This document shows, piece by piece, positions 47,690-58,476 of a DNA stretch of 64,000 bases. The stretch spans positions 11,415,889-11,479,888 of the forward strand of contig NC_061864.1 of assembly GCF_907164915.1 (NCBI RefSeq). Direction: 5' to 3'. Each line of letters begins with the position of its first letter. Position 1 is the stretch's first letter. The notes under the pieces are model-generated. The model searched no databases. It was not told the DNA's origin and was given only the letters and a program-made list of their open reading frames with translations. This stretch comes from Impatiens glandulifera (lineage: Eukaryota; Streptophyta; Magnoliopsida; Ericales; Balsaminaceae). The translations under genes were made by a program, and so were the position numbers.

Positions 47690-49035
47690 TTTAAATATTT
47701 TTGTATATTTTTTTAAAAATAATAATTAAATAATAATAATATTTTATATTTTTAATTAAATAAAAAATAGTAAAAAATGAGATTAAGTATTAATATTAAT
47801 TTCATTAGAAAATAACTGTAATAAGTTTTCTACAATCAATCCAAACAATATTAATAGTAATGATAATCAATACACATTTATAATGAAATCATACATTTCT
47901 ATCAATAATATTAATTCTCATTTCCTTCCTTTATTAATCTCAATATGTTTAGTTGTTGAAACTTGAAGCTCTTGAGTGCATATGATTTCTATTTATACAC
48001 CATTTATAGGTGTTTGTGCTCTACCTTACACAACTTCAAAAAATAGTTATTTTATAGGATAAGTCAAAATTAATGAGGAGAAAATAAAAAGTTAATATTT
48101 TTTTGAAGATGGTGTAAAGTGGAGCACCAAATCTGCAACAGCAAATCTCGAGTGCATTTATAGATATGAGAATATTGATACTTATTGATCAATCAATTTG
48201 TATATCCAAATACAAAATTAGGTATATGATGGTTTGATAAAATTGCAAAATATGATCAATCAATTTGTATATCCAAATAAAAAATCCATATAGGTATATG
48301 ATTGTTTGATAAAATTGCAAAATATTGATTTTAGTTTGTTGATTAATTCTGTTTGGTAGACAACAAATTAGCTTAAGCGATTAAAATATTGATTCTATTG
48401 ATTTCATTTGTTTTGGAAAAAAAAATTATATCTAAGTAATATAAATATACATTAAATATGCCTAAAAATAATAACAATAATAATAAAATATTTTATGTAA
48501 ATGAGTTTAGCATAAATAACATTTCTTATAAGAAAATTATATGACCTTTTAGTATTATTAATATTAAAACTAATTGAATAGCTTACTTTTAATAAAAATA
48601 TTTAATTATTGACCGTTAGTTATAATTAGAAGTGTCCACCTAGTTCGTACTTTGCAATCACAAGAGACTATTCTTGGTTAGGAAGTAGAGCTTAACGACT
48701 TAACCCTAATTTCTCGAGTCTAGCCTAATATCATATTATTCGAACTTGATTCGATTTGTATTATATATTTGAACTTGAAACTCTATTGAGTATCAAAATT
48801 TAAAAAATTATATTTTTGTTAATTAAAATTATATATTTTACTTATCTTTCTCTTTAATTAACATGAAAGAGAATATGATGAATTTAAAGAGAGATGATCA
48901 CGTAAACTCAGAGTGTTTTGGAGGAAAATAGGCTAAAAATGTTTAAGGTTTTTATTTATATATATATATATAATAATAATAAAATATAATATATATTACA
49001 AATATAAATGTTTATAATATTTATAAAATGAGTTA
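47690..49035 (+). repeat. Large dispersed direct repeat, copy 1 (about 1.35 kb)
   Basis: Matches 62855-64000 in the same orientation over its whole length, with small differences. It has extra sequence at about 47900-48000 and at 48366-48393 relative to copy 2, and one internal tandem duplication of about 70 bp (48181-48252 and 48253-48326, GATCAATCAATTTGTATATC start) that copy 2 lacks. It includes a short inverted-repeat segment with a right end at about 48110-48145. Confidence 0.8.
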
Positions 49036-50004
49036 TTCAAACTATAAATTTAAAGTTGGAGCTTGAGTTCGATTTTCGAGACTCACGAGTAACTTCGTTT
49101 ACCCTAACCTGTACAAATTAGATATAGTTATTTTCTAAGGTTTCTTTGATATAGTTATTTAATTAAGTTTTTTTTTATAATTTATAGATATTTTATCCCT
49201 CAAGCTGTGTTTATTTTTTTATTTTTAAATAATATTTTACAATAAATAATTACTTTCTTTAAAATAGATAAAGATCATGTTAACACTTAACACCATTCAC
49301 ACAAAACTAAATATTCAATTTTTTTAAAATTAATAATAGTTATATTAGTTATGGTAAGTTAAAAAAAATTAAATCATTATTGATTCCATTAGTTCCTTGC
49401 TACATATTTTTTATCTATAATTTTTTTTTTATAAGTTACCCATTATTTGAAGCGCATCCAAATTTTAATTTAGGTATTAGTCTATGTGACAAATTAATGG
49501 TACAACACGATATCACAAACCGTGTCATTTTTCAATATTTCGGTGGTTCGATAACATATGACCGTATATGACAAACTCACTCCTAAAATAATAATAATAA
49601 TAATATTAATTAATTTATTTATTATTATTATTATTTATTTTTTTAGGGATTGATGATTTATTTCGAGGGTGAATAAAAATACTCTATTATTATATTTTTC
49701 AAATCAACCTATGAAATTTTCTACCAAAATTAGTAAAATTCTGGACATATATCATTACTCAATCTAATATCAATGAATAAGGCCTTAAAATTAAAAATAT
49801 AATAAATCTTAATATTATATTCTATACTATAATAATTTTTGTTTTAATTTTACTATACAAAAATATTATATATATTAAATTTAACATAAAATATATAAAA
49901 TAAAAAACCAATAAAAATATTTTTTTTTCTTAAACTACCCAAACCTTGTGCCAGTGTTCACTACGCATGCAATAACAATTTTGATACGTCTAGAATCCAC
50001 ATTT

Positions 50005-50096
<92 letters not shown>

Positions 50097-51260
50097 AAAA
50101 TATTTAAAATAAAAAAAATAGTTTAAAATTTATTGAACTTAAATTTAGAGGATAATTTAAAATGTATTAAACAAAATAAGAGATGTATATATATATTTAA
50201 ATTGTAACCATAATAAATAGTTAAACAGTTCTATTGCCATTAAATTAACTATTTTAAAAATGGTAAATGATTCCATTGGTTTTTTATTTGACTTAATTCC
50301 CTTTGATTTTAAAGGTTTTGATGAAAGAGTTTTGGGGATAAAATTCAAAAACTTTGGGATAAAACTTAGTTTTTATTTCAAATCTCAAACATATTATCAA
50401 TTATCAAATCAAATAATTTTATCATTTAAATACTAAAATTATTCTCTAATTTTATCTTCTCTCTAAAGCATCATTCTCTCGCTTATATCATATATATCCT
50501 CTAAAGTAAAAGGGTAAATTAGTCTTAAAATTTTAAAAATTAGTTTTTTTTACTTTTTATTATACAAGGTTTTTTTTTATAAAACCTAGATAAAATCCAA
50601 AAAAAATCTTTCCTCCAACAAGGTTTAAGTGTCTTTTGAATAATTTAGAGAGAATGTGATTTTTTTTTTTAATTATAAACAACTTAAAGGTATTATTATA
50701 TAAATTAATTAAAATTTAATAATTTAAAATTAAGAATATTTTAATATTTGAATTAATGAAATATAATTATGGGATGGATAAAAAAATGTAAAATGATGTT
50801 GAAGTGATTTTAAAACTTAGAAAGCTTTGGGTCGATAGACCCTTACTTATTAAGAATTTACTTTAATGTTTTTTTTTTTCCTTTTTAATAATATTATTGA
50901 TTTAATTTAATAAATGTTTTGGTAGAAAAAAATAACATATGAATCATAATTAAGTATATAAAAATATATGATAAATTTTTAAGTAGGAAGACAAATTTAA
51001 ATGTCTTATACTATTATAAGTATGGATTAAAAAAATTATAAGTCAATTGCTTGCTTCGAATTGGAAGACCCTTCTCTTTTGTCTATTCCTCTTCTCAATA
51101 CATATAGGTTTCAGAAAAGGATGATATCATATAATCTAATTACTATCAGTATTTACCAATTGATACCAAATTAAAAAAAAAATGCCAAAATAGGGCAAAA
51201 GTTAAATGGAAAAGGAAGAAATTAAAATATTTTTATGACTAACCTCTTAGAAATGATTTT
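49036..51260. other. AT-rich intergenic region
   Basis: No gene. Contains a long TA microsatellite (50009-50082, 37 units) followed by (TAA)n, and T-rich tracts. Confidence 0.5.
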
Positions 51261-51271
51261 GGAGCCTAAAT

Positions 51272-51500
51272 AGTACTTGTTTGTTGATGAAGCTGTAAGA
51301 TCAAAGGCCTACACAGAGTCTGAATATAATCCAAGAAGTGATGTTCCTGAAGGAGATGGTCCTACTGGATCCTTTACTTGGAAAAACTGGTTTTAGCAAA
51401 CTCAGAAAAGGGGTGCATAGAATGGAGAAAAAAACTACCCCATTACATGCTCCACTTCCAAGAGCTAATCGGGAAAAGCTGGAGATTTTGAGGTTTGTTT
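51272..51500 (+). pseudogene. Fragment of a UTP14-like (U3 snoRNP, rRNA processing) gene
   Basis: A short stretch in two frames: about 51272-51362 reads FVDEAVRSKAYTESEYNPRS then DVPEGDG; about 51355-51490, one frame over, reads LLDPLLGKTGFSKLRKGVHR then MEKKTTPLHAPLPRANREKL. The order and the wording resemble the mid-part of plant UTP14, a nucleolar protein of the small-subunit processome. It is frameshifted, has no start, and loses similarity after REKLE, so it is a gene fragment, perhaps carried in by a transposon. Recognition is from memory of family motifs; no alignment was run. Confidence 0.5.
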
Positions 51501-52429
51501 CATCAAATTTTGCCAAAGAAAGAATGTAGCTATTAGTAATCCATTAGGCCAAGGTAACTCAAATGGAGAGAATATTGCCTAAGAGACATTTCTCATGTTA
51601 GATTCCCACTAAAATTACTCTCAAATTGATGTGATTACAATTGAATTTTCAAACAGGATAAATCGATTAAATCACAAAGCACAAATCGATCTCAATTGCT
51701 GCTTAGATGTGCATACTATTATTGTTTATATCTTAGTTTCAAACATTTCTTAGCGAAACATGTATTGTTGCTGCAACTTAGTAACCTTTAAGCTTATTTG
51801 TTAGATATTTATACATTTAATTTGATTGATACCCATATATAGTTAGTTTATATAAAAACCCTCTGGCTCTGAAATAATTTATATTGATATTTAAGGATTT
51901 ATTCATTTGGTTTAGAAATAAGACATTAACACTCATACATAAATATATATATTGAGAGTTCTGCATGCGACAAGTTTATTTGGTAAAGGCGACAAAAATG
52001 GTATAATTGGGTGTGTGAAGAAACTTCTGTAAATGCATGGAATGGAATGGAAGTATATTATATTATATGTATCGTAATTTGTCAAATAGAATGAGGTAAA
52101 TGACGTGTAGAATTAAAAGCTGGTTGGATAAATTACTTCCTTAGTTGAAATAATATTGTCAACAAAATGGAATAGATTAATCGCAATAAGTTGAACCATG
52201 TGCATTGCATATATATGTATTAGGAGAGGAGCAGCAGCTATACATGGTTTTGTTAACTCTGATGGAGGCATGTGTCATTAAAAGTTAGTTGAGAGTTGGA
52301 GACATGGACAGGAGCATCGAAAGTCAAGAAAGTTGAAATATTTGTTCTTAATCGATCGGCTGTCATTTTGAAAATATATTGCATGACATTAATATATCAC
52401 CCACTTATTTACTGTTGTTCATTTTCCTC

Positions 52430-52551
52430 TTTCCTATAAATACCATACAATCCTACTCTTCTAGCATTGCAACTTACATGTGTTGTTGTATGTTTGATTA
52501 ACATACACATATTTTATGTGCTTTGATCCACCATTAATGAGAGCAAGAGGT
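52430..52551 (+). promoter_or_regulatory. TATA box and leader of the glycine-rich protein gene
   Basis: A TATAAATA box lies at about 52435-52442, about 115 bases before the chosen ATG. The leader holds a very short upstream ORF starting near 52478 and an in-frame earlier ATG at 52516. Confidence 0.5.
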
Positions 52552-53904
52552 ATGGGAAAGCATGCTAAGAGTACTACTGCTTTCTTTGTACTTCTTTTAG
52601 TGGTGGTGGTGTTGAACTTAGGCTTGGCTAAGGGGCGAAGGCTTGAGGAGAAGGATGGAGGCTTTGGCATTAACGGTGGTTATGGTGGTGGTGTCGGAGG
52701 GGGAGGGGGCATAGGATATGGTGGAGGCGGAAAAGGTGGTGGAATAGGTGGAGGTTCCGGGGGTGGTGTTGGAATAGGTGGAGGTTCTGGGGGTGGTTTT
52801 GGAGGAGGAGGCGGTGCAGGAGGTGGAATAGGTGGCGGTTCTGGGGGTGGTGTTGGAGGAGGAGGCGGTGCCGGAGGTGGAATAGGTGGAGGTTCCGGGG
52901 GAGGTGTTGGAGGTGGAATAGGTGGCGGTTCCGGGGGAGGTATTGGAGGAGGAGGCGGTTCCGGAGGTGGAATAGGTGGCGGTTCCGGGGGAGGTGTTGG
53001 AGGAGGAGGCGGTGCCGGTGCTGGAGGTGGAATAGGTGGAGGTTCCGGGGGTGGTGTTGGAGGAGGAGGCGGTGCTGGAGGTGGAGGTGGAATAGGTGGT
53101 GGTGCTGGAGGTGGAATAGGTGGAGGTTCCGGGGGAGGTGTTGGAGGTGGAATAGGTGGCGGTTCCGGGGGAGGTATTGGAGGAGGAGGCGGTTCCGGAG
53201 GTGGAATAGGTGGCGGTTCCGGGGGAGGTGTTGGAGGAGGAGGCGGTGCCGGTGCTGGAGGTGGAATAGGTGGAGGTTCCGGGGGTGGTGTTGGAGGAGG
53301 AGGCGGTGCTGGAGGTGGAGGTGGAATAGGTGGTGGTGCTGGAGGTGGAATAGGTGGTGGTGCTGGAGGTGGAATAGGTGGTGGTGCTGGAGGTGGAATA
53401 GGCGGCGGTTCCGGAGGTGGAATAGGTGGAGGTTCTGGGGGTGGTATTGGAGGAGGAGGCGGTGCTGGAGGTGGAATAGGTGGCGGTTCCGGGGGAGGTA
53501 TTGGAGGAGGAGGCGGTGCTGGAGGTGGAATAGGCGGCGGTTCTGGGGGTGGAATAGGTGGAGGTTCTGGGGGTGGTGTTGGAGGAGGAGGCGGTGCTGG
53601 AGGTGGAATAGGCGGCGGTTCTGGGGGTGGAATAGGTGGAGGAGGCGGTGCTGGAGGTGGAATAGGAGGCGGTTCCGGGGGAGGTGTTGGAGGAGGAGGC
53701 GGTGCTGGAGGTGGAATAGGTGGCGGTTATGGGGGTGGTGCTGGAGGTGGAATAGGTGGTGGTTCAGGGGGAGGTGGTTTTGGTGGAGGAAAAGGCGGTG
53801 GATATGGAGGTGGTTTTGGTGGAGGAAAAGGTGGTGGGTATGGAGGTGGTTTTGGTGGAGGAAAAGGCGGTGGACATGGAGGTGGTATCGGTGGAGGGTA
53901 CTAA
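52552..53904 (+). CDS. Secreted glycine-rich protein (structural GRP), 450 aa
   Basis: I start at 52552 (MGKHAKSTTAFFVLLLVVVV) because a standard signal peptide then begins at residue 1: a basic n-region, a hydrophobic core at 10-26 and likely cleavage after Ala26. An in-frame ATG at 52516 would add 12 residues before it. The mature protein starts KGRRLEEKDGGF and is then almost wholly glycine, in the pattern GGGIGGGSGGGVGGGGGAGG, closing with GGGKGGGYGGGFGGG repeats. Such class I GRPs lie in the cell wall. A 234-bp segment (52873-53106) is repeated in tandem at 53107-53340, so part of the length is recent. No intron is needed. Confidence 0.85.
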   Translation: MGKHAKSTTAFFVLLLVVVVLNLGLAKGRRLEEKDGGFGINGGYGGGVGGGGGIGYGGGGKGGGIGGGSGGGVGIGGGSGGGFGGGGGAGGGIGGGSGGGVGGGGGAGGGIGGGSGGGVGGGIGGGSGGGIGGGGGSGGGIGGGSGGGVGGGGGAGAGGGIGGGSGGGVGGGGGAGGGGGIGGGAGGGIGGGSGGGVGGGIGGGSGGGIGGGGGSGGGIGGGSGGGVGGGGGAGAGGGIGGGSGGGVGGGGGAGGGGGIGGGAGGGIGGGAGGGIGGGAGGGIGGGSGGGIGGGSGGGIGGGGGAGGGIGGGSGGGIGGGGGAGGGIGGGSGGGIGGGSGGGVGGGGGAGGGIGGGSGGGIGGGGGAGGGIGGGSGGGVGGGGGAGGGIGGGYGGGAGGGIGGGSGGGGFGGGKGGGYGGGFGGGKGGGYGGGFGGGKGGGHGGGIGGGY

Positions 53905-54634
53905 TTAAGTTATTTTGATTGTGATATCAACTACTACTTATAAGTTAAGAGTGTTACTTTATTATTATGGACATGCTATACGTATGTGCATGGCCATCCA
54001 TAATAAATTTGGTGGTGGTGAGGAATAAGTTATTTGATTATCAATAATAAAGTTAAGGGTTTCATATACGTGGTGTTGTTGTATTCATGTCTCGAGTGCA
54101 AGCAAATTGTTGTATTAGTTAACCCCAATTAAATTGTTTGTTCTTATTATATCTGCCCTTAACCTTAACTCGTATCACACTTCATATACAAATCGGAGTG
54201 AGAGATTCTTCATGGGGCCGTCACATCATAATCTCAAAACACTCTTTCTTCGAACAAACTTTTTTTTTTTTTATTTATTTAATCTTGATCTGTTAATTCT
54301 TTCTTAAGCCAACTTTATAGTTAAAATTTATTTATTTTATTATAAATTTTATAACTCATTATTAAATATATTCTAAATTTAATTATTTATATTATATATA
54401 TATATTTAAATTATTATTTTTATAAAATTTATTATTTATATTTTAATATATCTATCTAAATTATTATTTTTATAAATTTAATTATTTATTTTTTATATAT
54501 CAATTTAAATTATTATTTGATTATATATATTTTAATATTACTATTTAAATTATTATTTTTATAAATTTAATTATTTATATTATATATATATATAGACATT
54601 TAAATTACTTTTTTTATAAACTTAATTATTTATA

Positions 54635-54675
<41 letters not shown>

Positions 54676-55430
54676 TATTATTATTTACTTATTAAGGGGA
54701 GATGTAGTGAATTAAGATATATCAAAGAGATTTATGACGAAAAAATATAAAAAAAATTAAGAAAAAATGGTACTAATAAGTCATTTAGCTCGTAAATTTT
54801 TGAAAAAAACGATTAATTATTTGACGACTCTATTTACTTTCTTGAACAAATTTAAAAAAACGTCATAATATTATAATTATAAATGATACGCATTGGACTA
54901 TTATGATTATTGAAAATTCGATAATTTTACTCAAACCAGATAGTCCACCAAAAAATAATTGGGATTAAGGTTTGGGGTTTCATCATCACACTCTTAAAAA
55001 GAATGAATAACGACATAATATATGTGGACATAGTTGACAACATACTCTTAATGATGATTAACCGATTCATTTCGAGATTATTTTACTTTTTCATCTAGAC
55101 AATTTACACTCAATTTTAGTGATAATCGGGTCCCAAAAACCTTAGGTCGTAATTATCACCTAATTTCATACCAAGATATGTTAACGGAATTGCACAAATT
55201 ATGAACCCTAACACATTTGCCAACCTCATTATTCAAAATAGAATTTGAAAAAAATATGTTTGACTTATTAAGATTAACTCGAAAATTGAAATATGCACCG
55301 AATAACCATAAAATATTCTGAAGGTGTTTAAGATTTCTTTAGGTAGCCTAAACAATTTAGTGTGTGTCATCAGCGAAAAATAAATGTGATATGACAAAAG
55401 AATATTTTCTTGACCTACAACTCACTCCAC
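53905..55430. other. 3' region of the GRP gene and AT-rich intergenic DNA
   Basis: About 200 bases of likely 3' UTR, then AT-rich DNA with several near-copies of TTAATTATTTATATT(TT)ATAT (54350-54670), a TA microsatellite (54638-54672), and at 54760-54970 the partner of the diverged repeat at 10660-10860. No gene. Confidence 0.5.
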
Positions 55431-55444
55431 GGATGAGTTCTAAG

Positions 55445-56199
55445 TAAGGATGACAATGGGAACTTGTATACTCAATACTCGTAGGTATCCAATAATCGGA
55501 TTCGGGGTCGGTCATAAGGAGGGAGAGAAGGTACCTGGTCGATTACGAGGTCGGGGATGAAGGTACCCAAACTCAATACCCGACTTTATTTATATTAATT
55601 TTTTTTTATTATTACTAAAACTTAATATGACTTTTAAAAATTTTCATCATTACAAACATCTCATAAATATATCATTAAGTAAGTCTTATCCACACTCAAT
55701 TACTCCAAATATCATCATAAATACACTCCATCTTAAAAAATTTATATTATCAAGAAAATATTATCTACATAAATCTTGATCTTCAATTTACTTTAATATC
55801 AAAATATTATAACTTCTCATAGTTCTTTATATTCAATCTTGTAACTTCTTTTTAACTTTTATTTTATTTTATTTTTCACTTTAGTTTATCTCCTTCAATA
55901 TTTACAAGTAAATAATATTTTTATTTTTAATATTTCGATATTACTAATTTTAAAATTATTTATGTTTTTTTTCTTCAAATTAAACTTTATAATCTCATAA
56001 TTAATTTTTTAATTGGGTAATGGGGTACCCGTTGGGGATCGGGTACCCGAAGAATCAGGGATGGGGATAGAAGTGGAGATACTCATTGGGTTTGGGTTCG
56101 GGTCGGGTAGTAAAATGTAAATCGGGTTCAGTGATGGATACTTAATTAACTACCCGGTGAGTAAGGTATTCAGTGGGTAGGGTACCCGTTTCCATCACT
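55445..56199. mobile_element. Non-autonomous transposon-like repeat, 755 bp
   Basis: Left end TAAGGATGACAATGGG; right end read inward AGTGATGGAAACGGG. Both arms are rich in GGGTACC/GGGTCGGGTA motifs in opposite senses (GGGTACCCGTTGGGGATCGG near the right arm). Flanks are AGTTCTAAG (55436-55444) and AGTCCTAAG (56200-56208): a 9-bp duplication with one mismatch. The type (GGATGRCAATGGG terminal text) is widespread in plant genomes; the size of the duplication leaves hAT (8 bp) or Mutator-like (9 bp) open. It has no coding capacity. Confidence 0.6.
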
Positions 56200-56209
56200 A
56201 GTCCTAAGC

Positions 56210-58050
56210 TTTCTGCGAAAGTTATCACTTTTTTTATAGAGTTTTCATAAAATGACGAACAAATCCTTTAAGATCATTGTATTCAATTTTATGAATTATT
56301 AATTTATTGGTAGGATTAAGATGTTTTAAATTTAGTAGTTACTATGAATTGAATTTTATTATTATATAAAAATAATAATTAAAAGGTATAATATATATTA
56401 TATAAATAATTAAATTTACAAAAATAATTTAAATAGTAATATTAAAAAAAATATAATCAAATTTAAAATAATAATTTCAATATATATATTAAAATATAAA
56501 TAATCAAATTTGTAAAAATAATAATTTAAATAGATATATTAAAATACAATTGATTAAATTTATAAAAATAATATAATTAAATTTAAGATATATTTAATAA
56601 CGAGTTATAAGAGTTAAAATATAAAAAAAATTGAAATAAATAAATAAATTTAGACAGTAAATTAGATTAATTGAGAAACGAAGGAACAAATTATGTTACT
56701 TTCAATTGAATTTCACACAGGTCAGGTAACTCACCCTAAGTATTTTCAGTTTCTTACATCTCCCCGTCCCTAAATATAATAATTTAATAATAAACTATGC
56801 AGAATGTTGAGTTATAACTGTGTGTCATATTAATTAAAAAAACAAACAATATATTTATTATCCTTAATTAAACAAAAAATAAAATTTTTTTATCAATAAC
56901 TTCTTACGTTGCTTGTGGTTTTAGCCTATGTCAAAATACGGACATTGGGGTCCAATGGTGATTATTATTATATAAACAATCTATTTTAGAGTAATGAAAA
57001 TTGAGTTTGTGACTTTCTCTTATATACATTGGCATGGCTTATGATAAAATATAAAACATTTGTAATTAGCTAATGTTTGTCTTTTCCATATTTTTTATTT
57101 ATTTATTTCCTTTATAACTTAATTTTCGACCTATGTTTAAAGTTTTATCCCTTACTGAATTTTCACATAATAAATCTGTTTAGTTTTCTGGTGCATGAAA
57201 GAAATAGAGATAGTGGTACTAATTAAGTTAATGGGCTTATTTTATGTACTTGGGCTGATTAGTTGTCTAAAGTAAAACATAAACATAGCCCAACTACAGT
57301 ACCACACTCCCAAACGTTATAAAGTTGTCCAACTTTTTATAAGTGTTTTTTTTTTTTTTTTTTTAATGTTTGACCCCAAGTTGGTTCTAAGGTTAAGGTA
57401 TTCGATGCTCAACATATATAAAAAAAAGGTGGGTCACAATTCACAAAGAGTATGAACATATAACACACAGTTTACTGTTTTTTGTTTTAAAAAAAAGTTT
57501 GTTATGCTCTTGTTTGGATAAGGATTAGTGTTATAACTTAGGTTATTTGAAAATAATCATCTTGATAATTTTTTAGTTCAAATTTATTATTTCAGATTTT
57601 GAGTTTCATTTTGTACCCTTTTCAAAAAAATTAGTGATTTTATAGAATGAGTCAAAAATATAATAAAAAAATAAAAAGTCAACCTATTATTTTTTTATTT
57701 TTTTTTAGAGGTGTACAAAATAAAACATAAAATCTGAATCACAAATTTATATCGGGATTTTGAAGATTTTAAAAGAATAAAAAAGAAAAGAAAAAAAAGC
57801 TAAGACAATTCAATTTTGATTTTATTTTGATATGATGATAACGTAATGTGTTTGTAGTCCTTTAGGAGTTTGAATAATACACAGTCCTTTGTTGACTGAC
57901 TGACTGATCAGTGAATAATAATAAATACTTCCCGCCGCGCCTAGACCGTCTGTTTCTAGTTTCTACAATATTCTATTGCCACGTGTCGTCTCTATATTTC
58001 ATCAGACCCACCCACCGTCACCACCTCCTCCTTCATTTCCCGATGAATGA
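56210..58050. other. Intergenic region upstream of sucrose synthase
   Basis: AT-rich, no gene. Toward 57.9 kb come GC-richer promoter-like sequences including CCACGTGTCG (G-box core, about 57979). Confidence 0.45.
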
Positions 58051-58123
58051 ATGTCCCTGTAGCCTATATTATATATATAATATCCTTCAATCCTCTGCTC
58101 TATCAATCAATCAAGCTTTGTCC
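57979..58123 (+). promoter_or_regulatory. Proximal promoter and leader of the sucrose synthase gene
   Basis: A G-box-like CCACGTGTC (about 57979), then a TATA-type stretch TATATTATATATATAATATC at about 58064-58083, 40-60 bases before the start codon. Confidence 0.45.
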
Positions 58124-58441
58124 ATGGCGTCTCCCGAATTGAAAAGAATTCCTAGCATGAGGGAGAGGGTAGAGGATACCCTTTCCGATCACCGCAACGA
58201 GCTCGTCTCTCTTCTTTCCAGGTTCCTTCTTACTTAATTTCTTCATCATTCTAGCTAAGCTAGCTAGCTAGCTAATTTCCCCCCTTACCCTTTTGTTTTT
58301 CAATTAGATATGTCGCCCAGGGTAAGGGTTTGCTGCAACCTCACAGCCTCGTCGATGAGCTCGACAACATGGTCGCCGAAGATTCCTCCAAGAAGAAGCT
58401 CAGCGAAGGTCCCTTCGGTGAAGTTCTCAAGTCCGCTCAGG

Positions 58442-58476
<35 letters not shown>

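Noticed and set aside
52516..52551. Earlier in-frame ATG for the glycine-rich protein
   Set aside because: Would place 12 residues before a normal signal peptide; kept as an alternative but not chosen.
57911..58123. N-terminal extension of sucrose synthase by 71 codons
   Set aside because: It would start at GTG, and the sequence is promoter and leader with a TATA stretch; the ATG at 58124 gives the usual sucrose synthase N-terminus.
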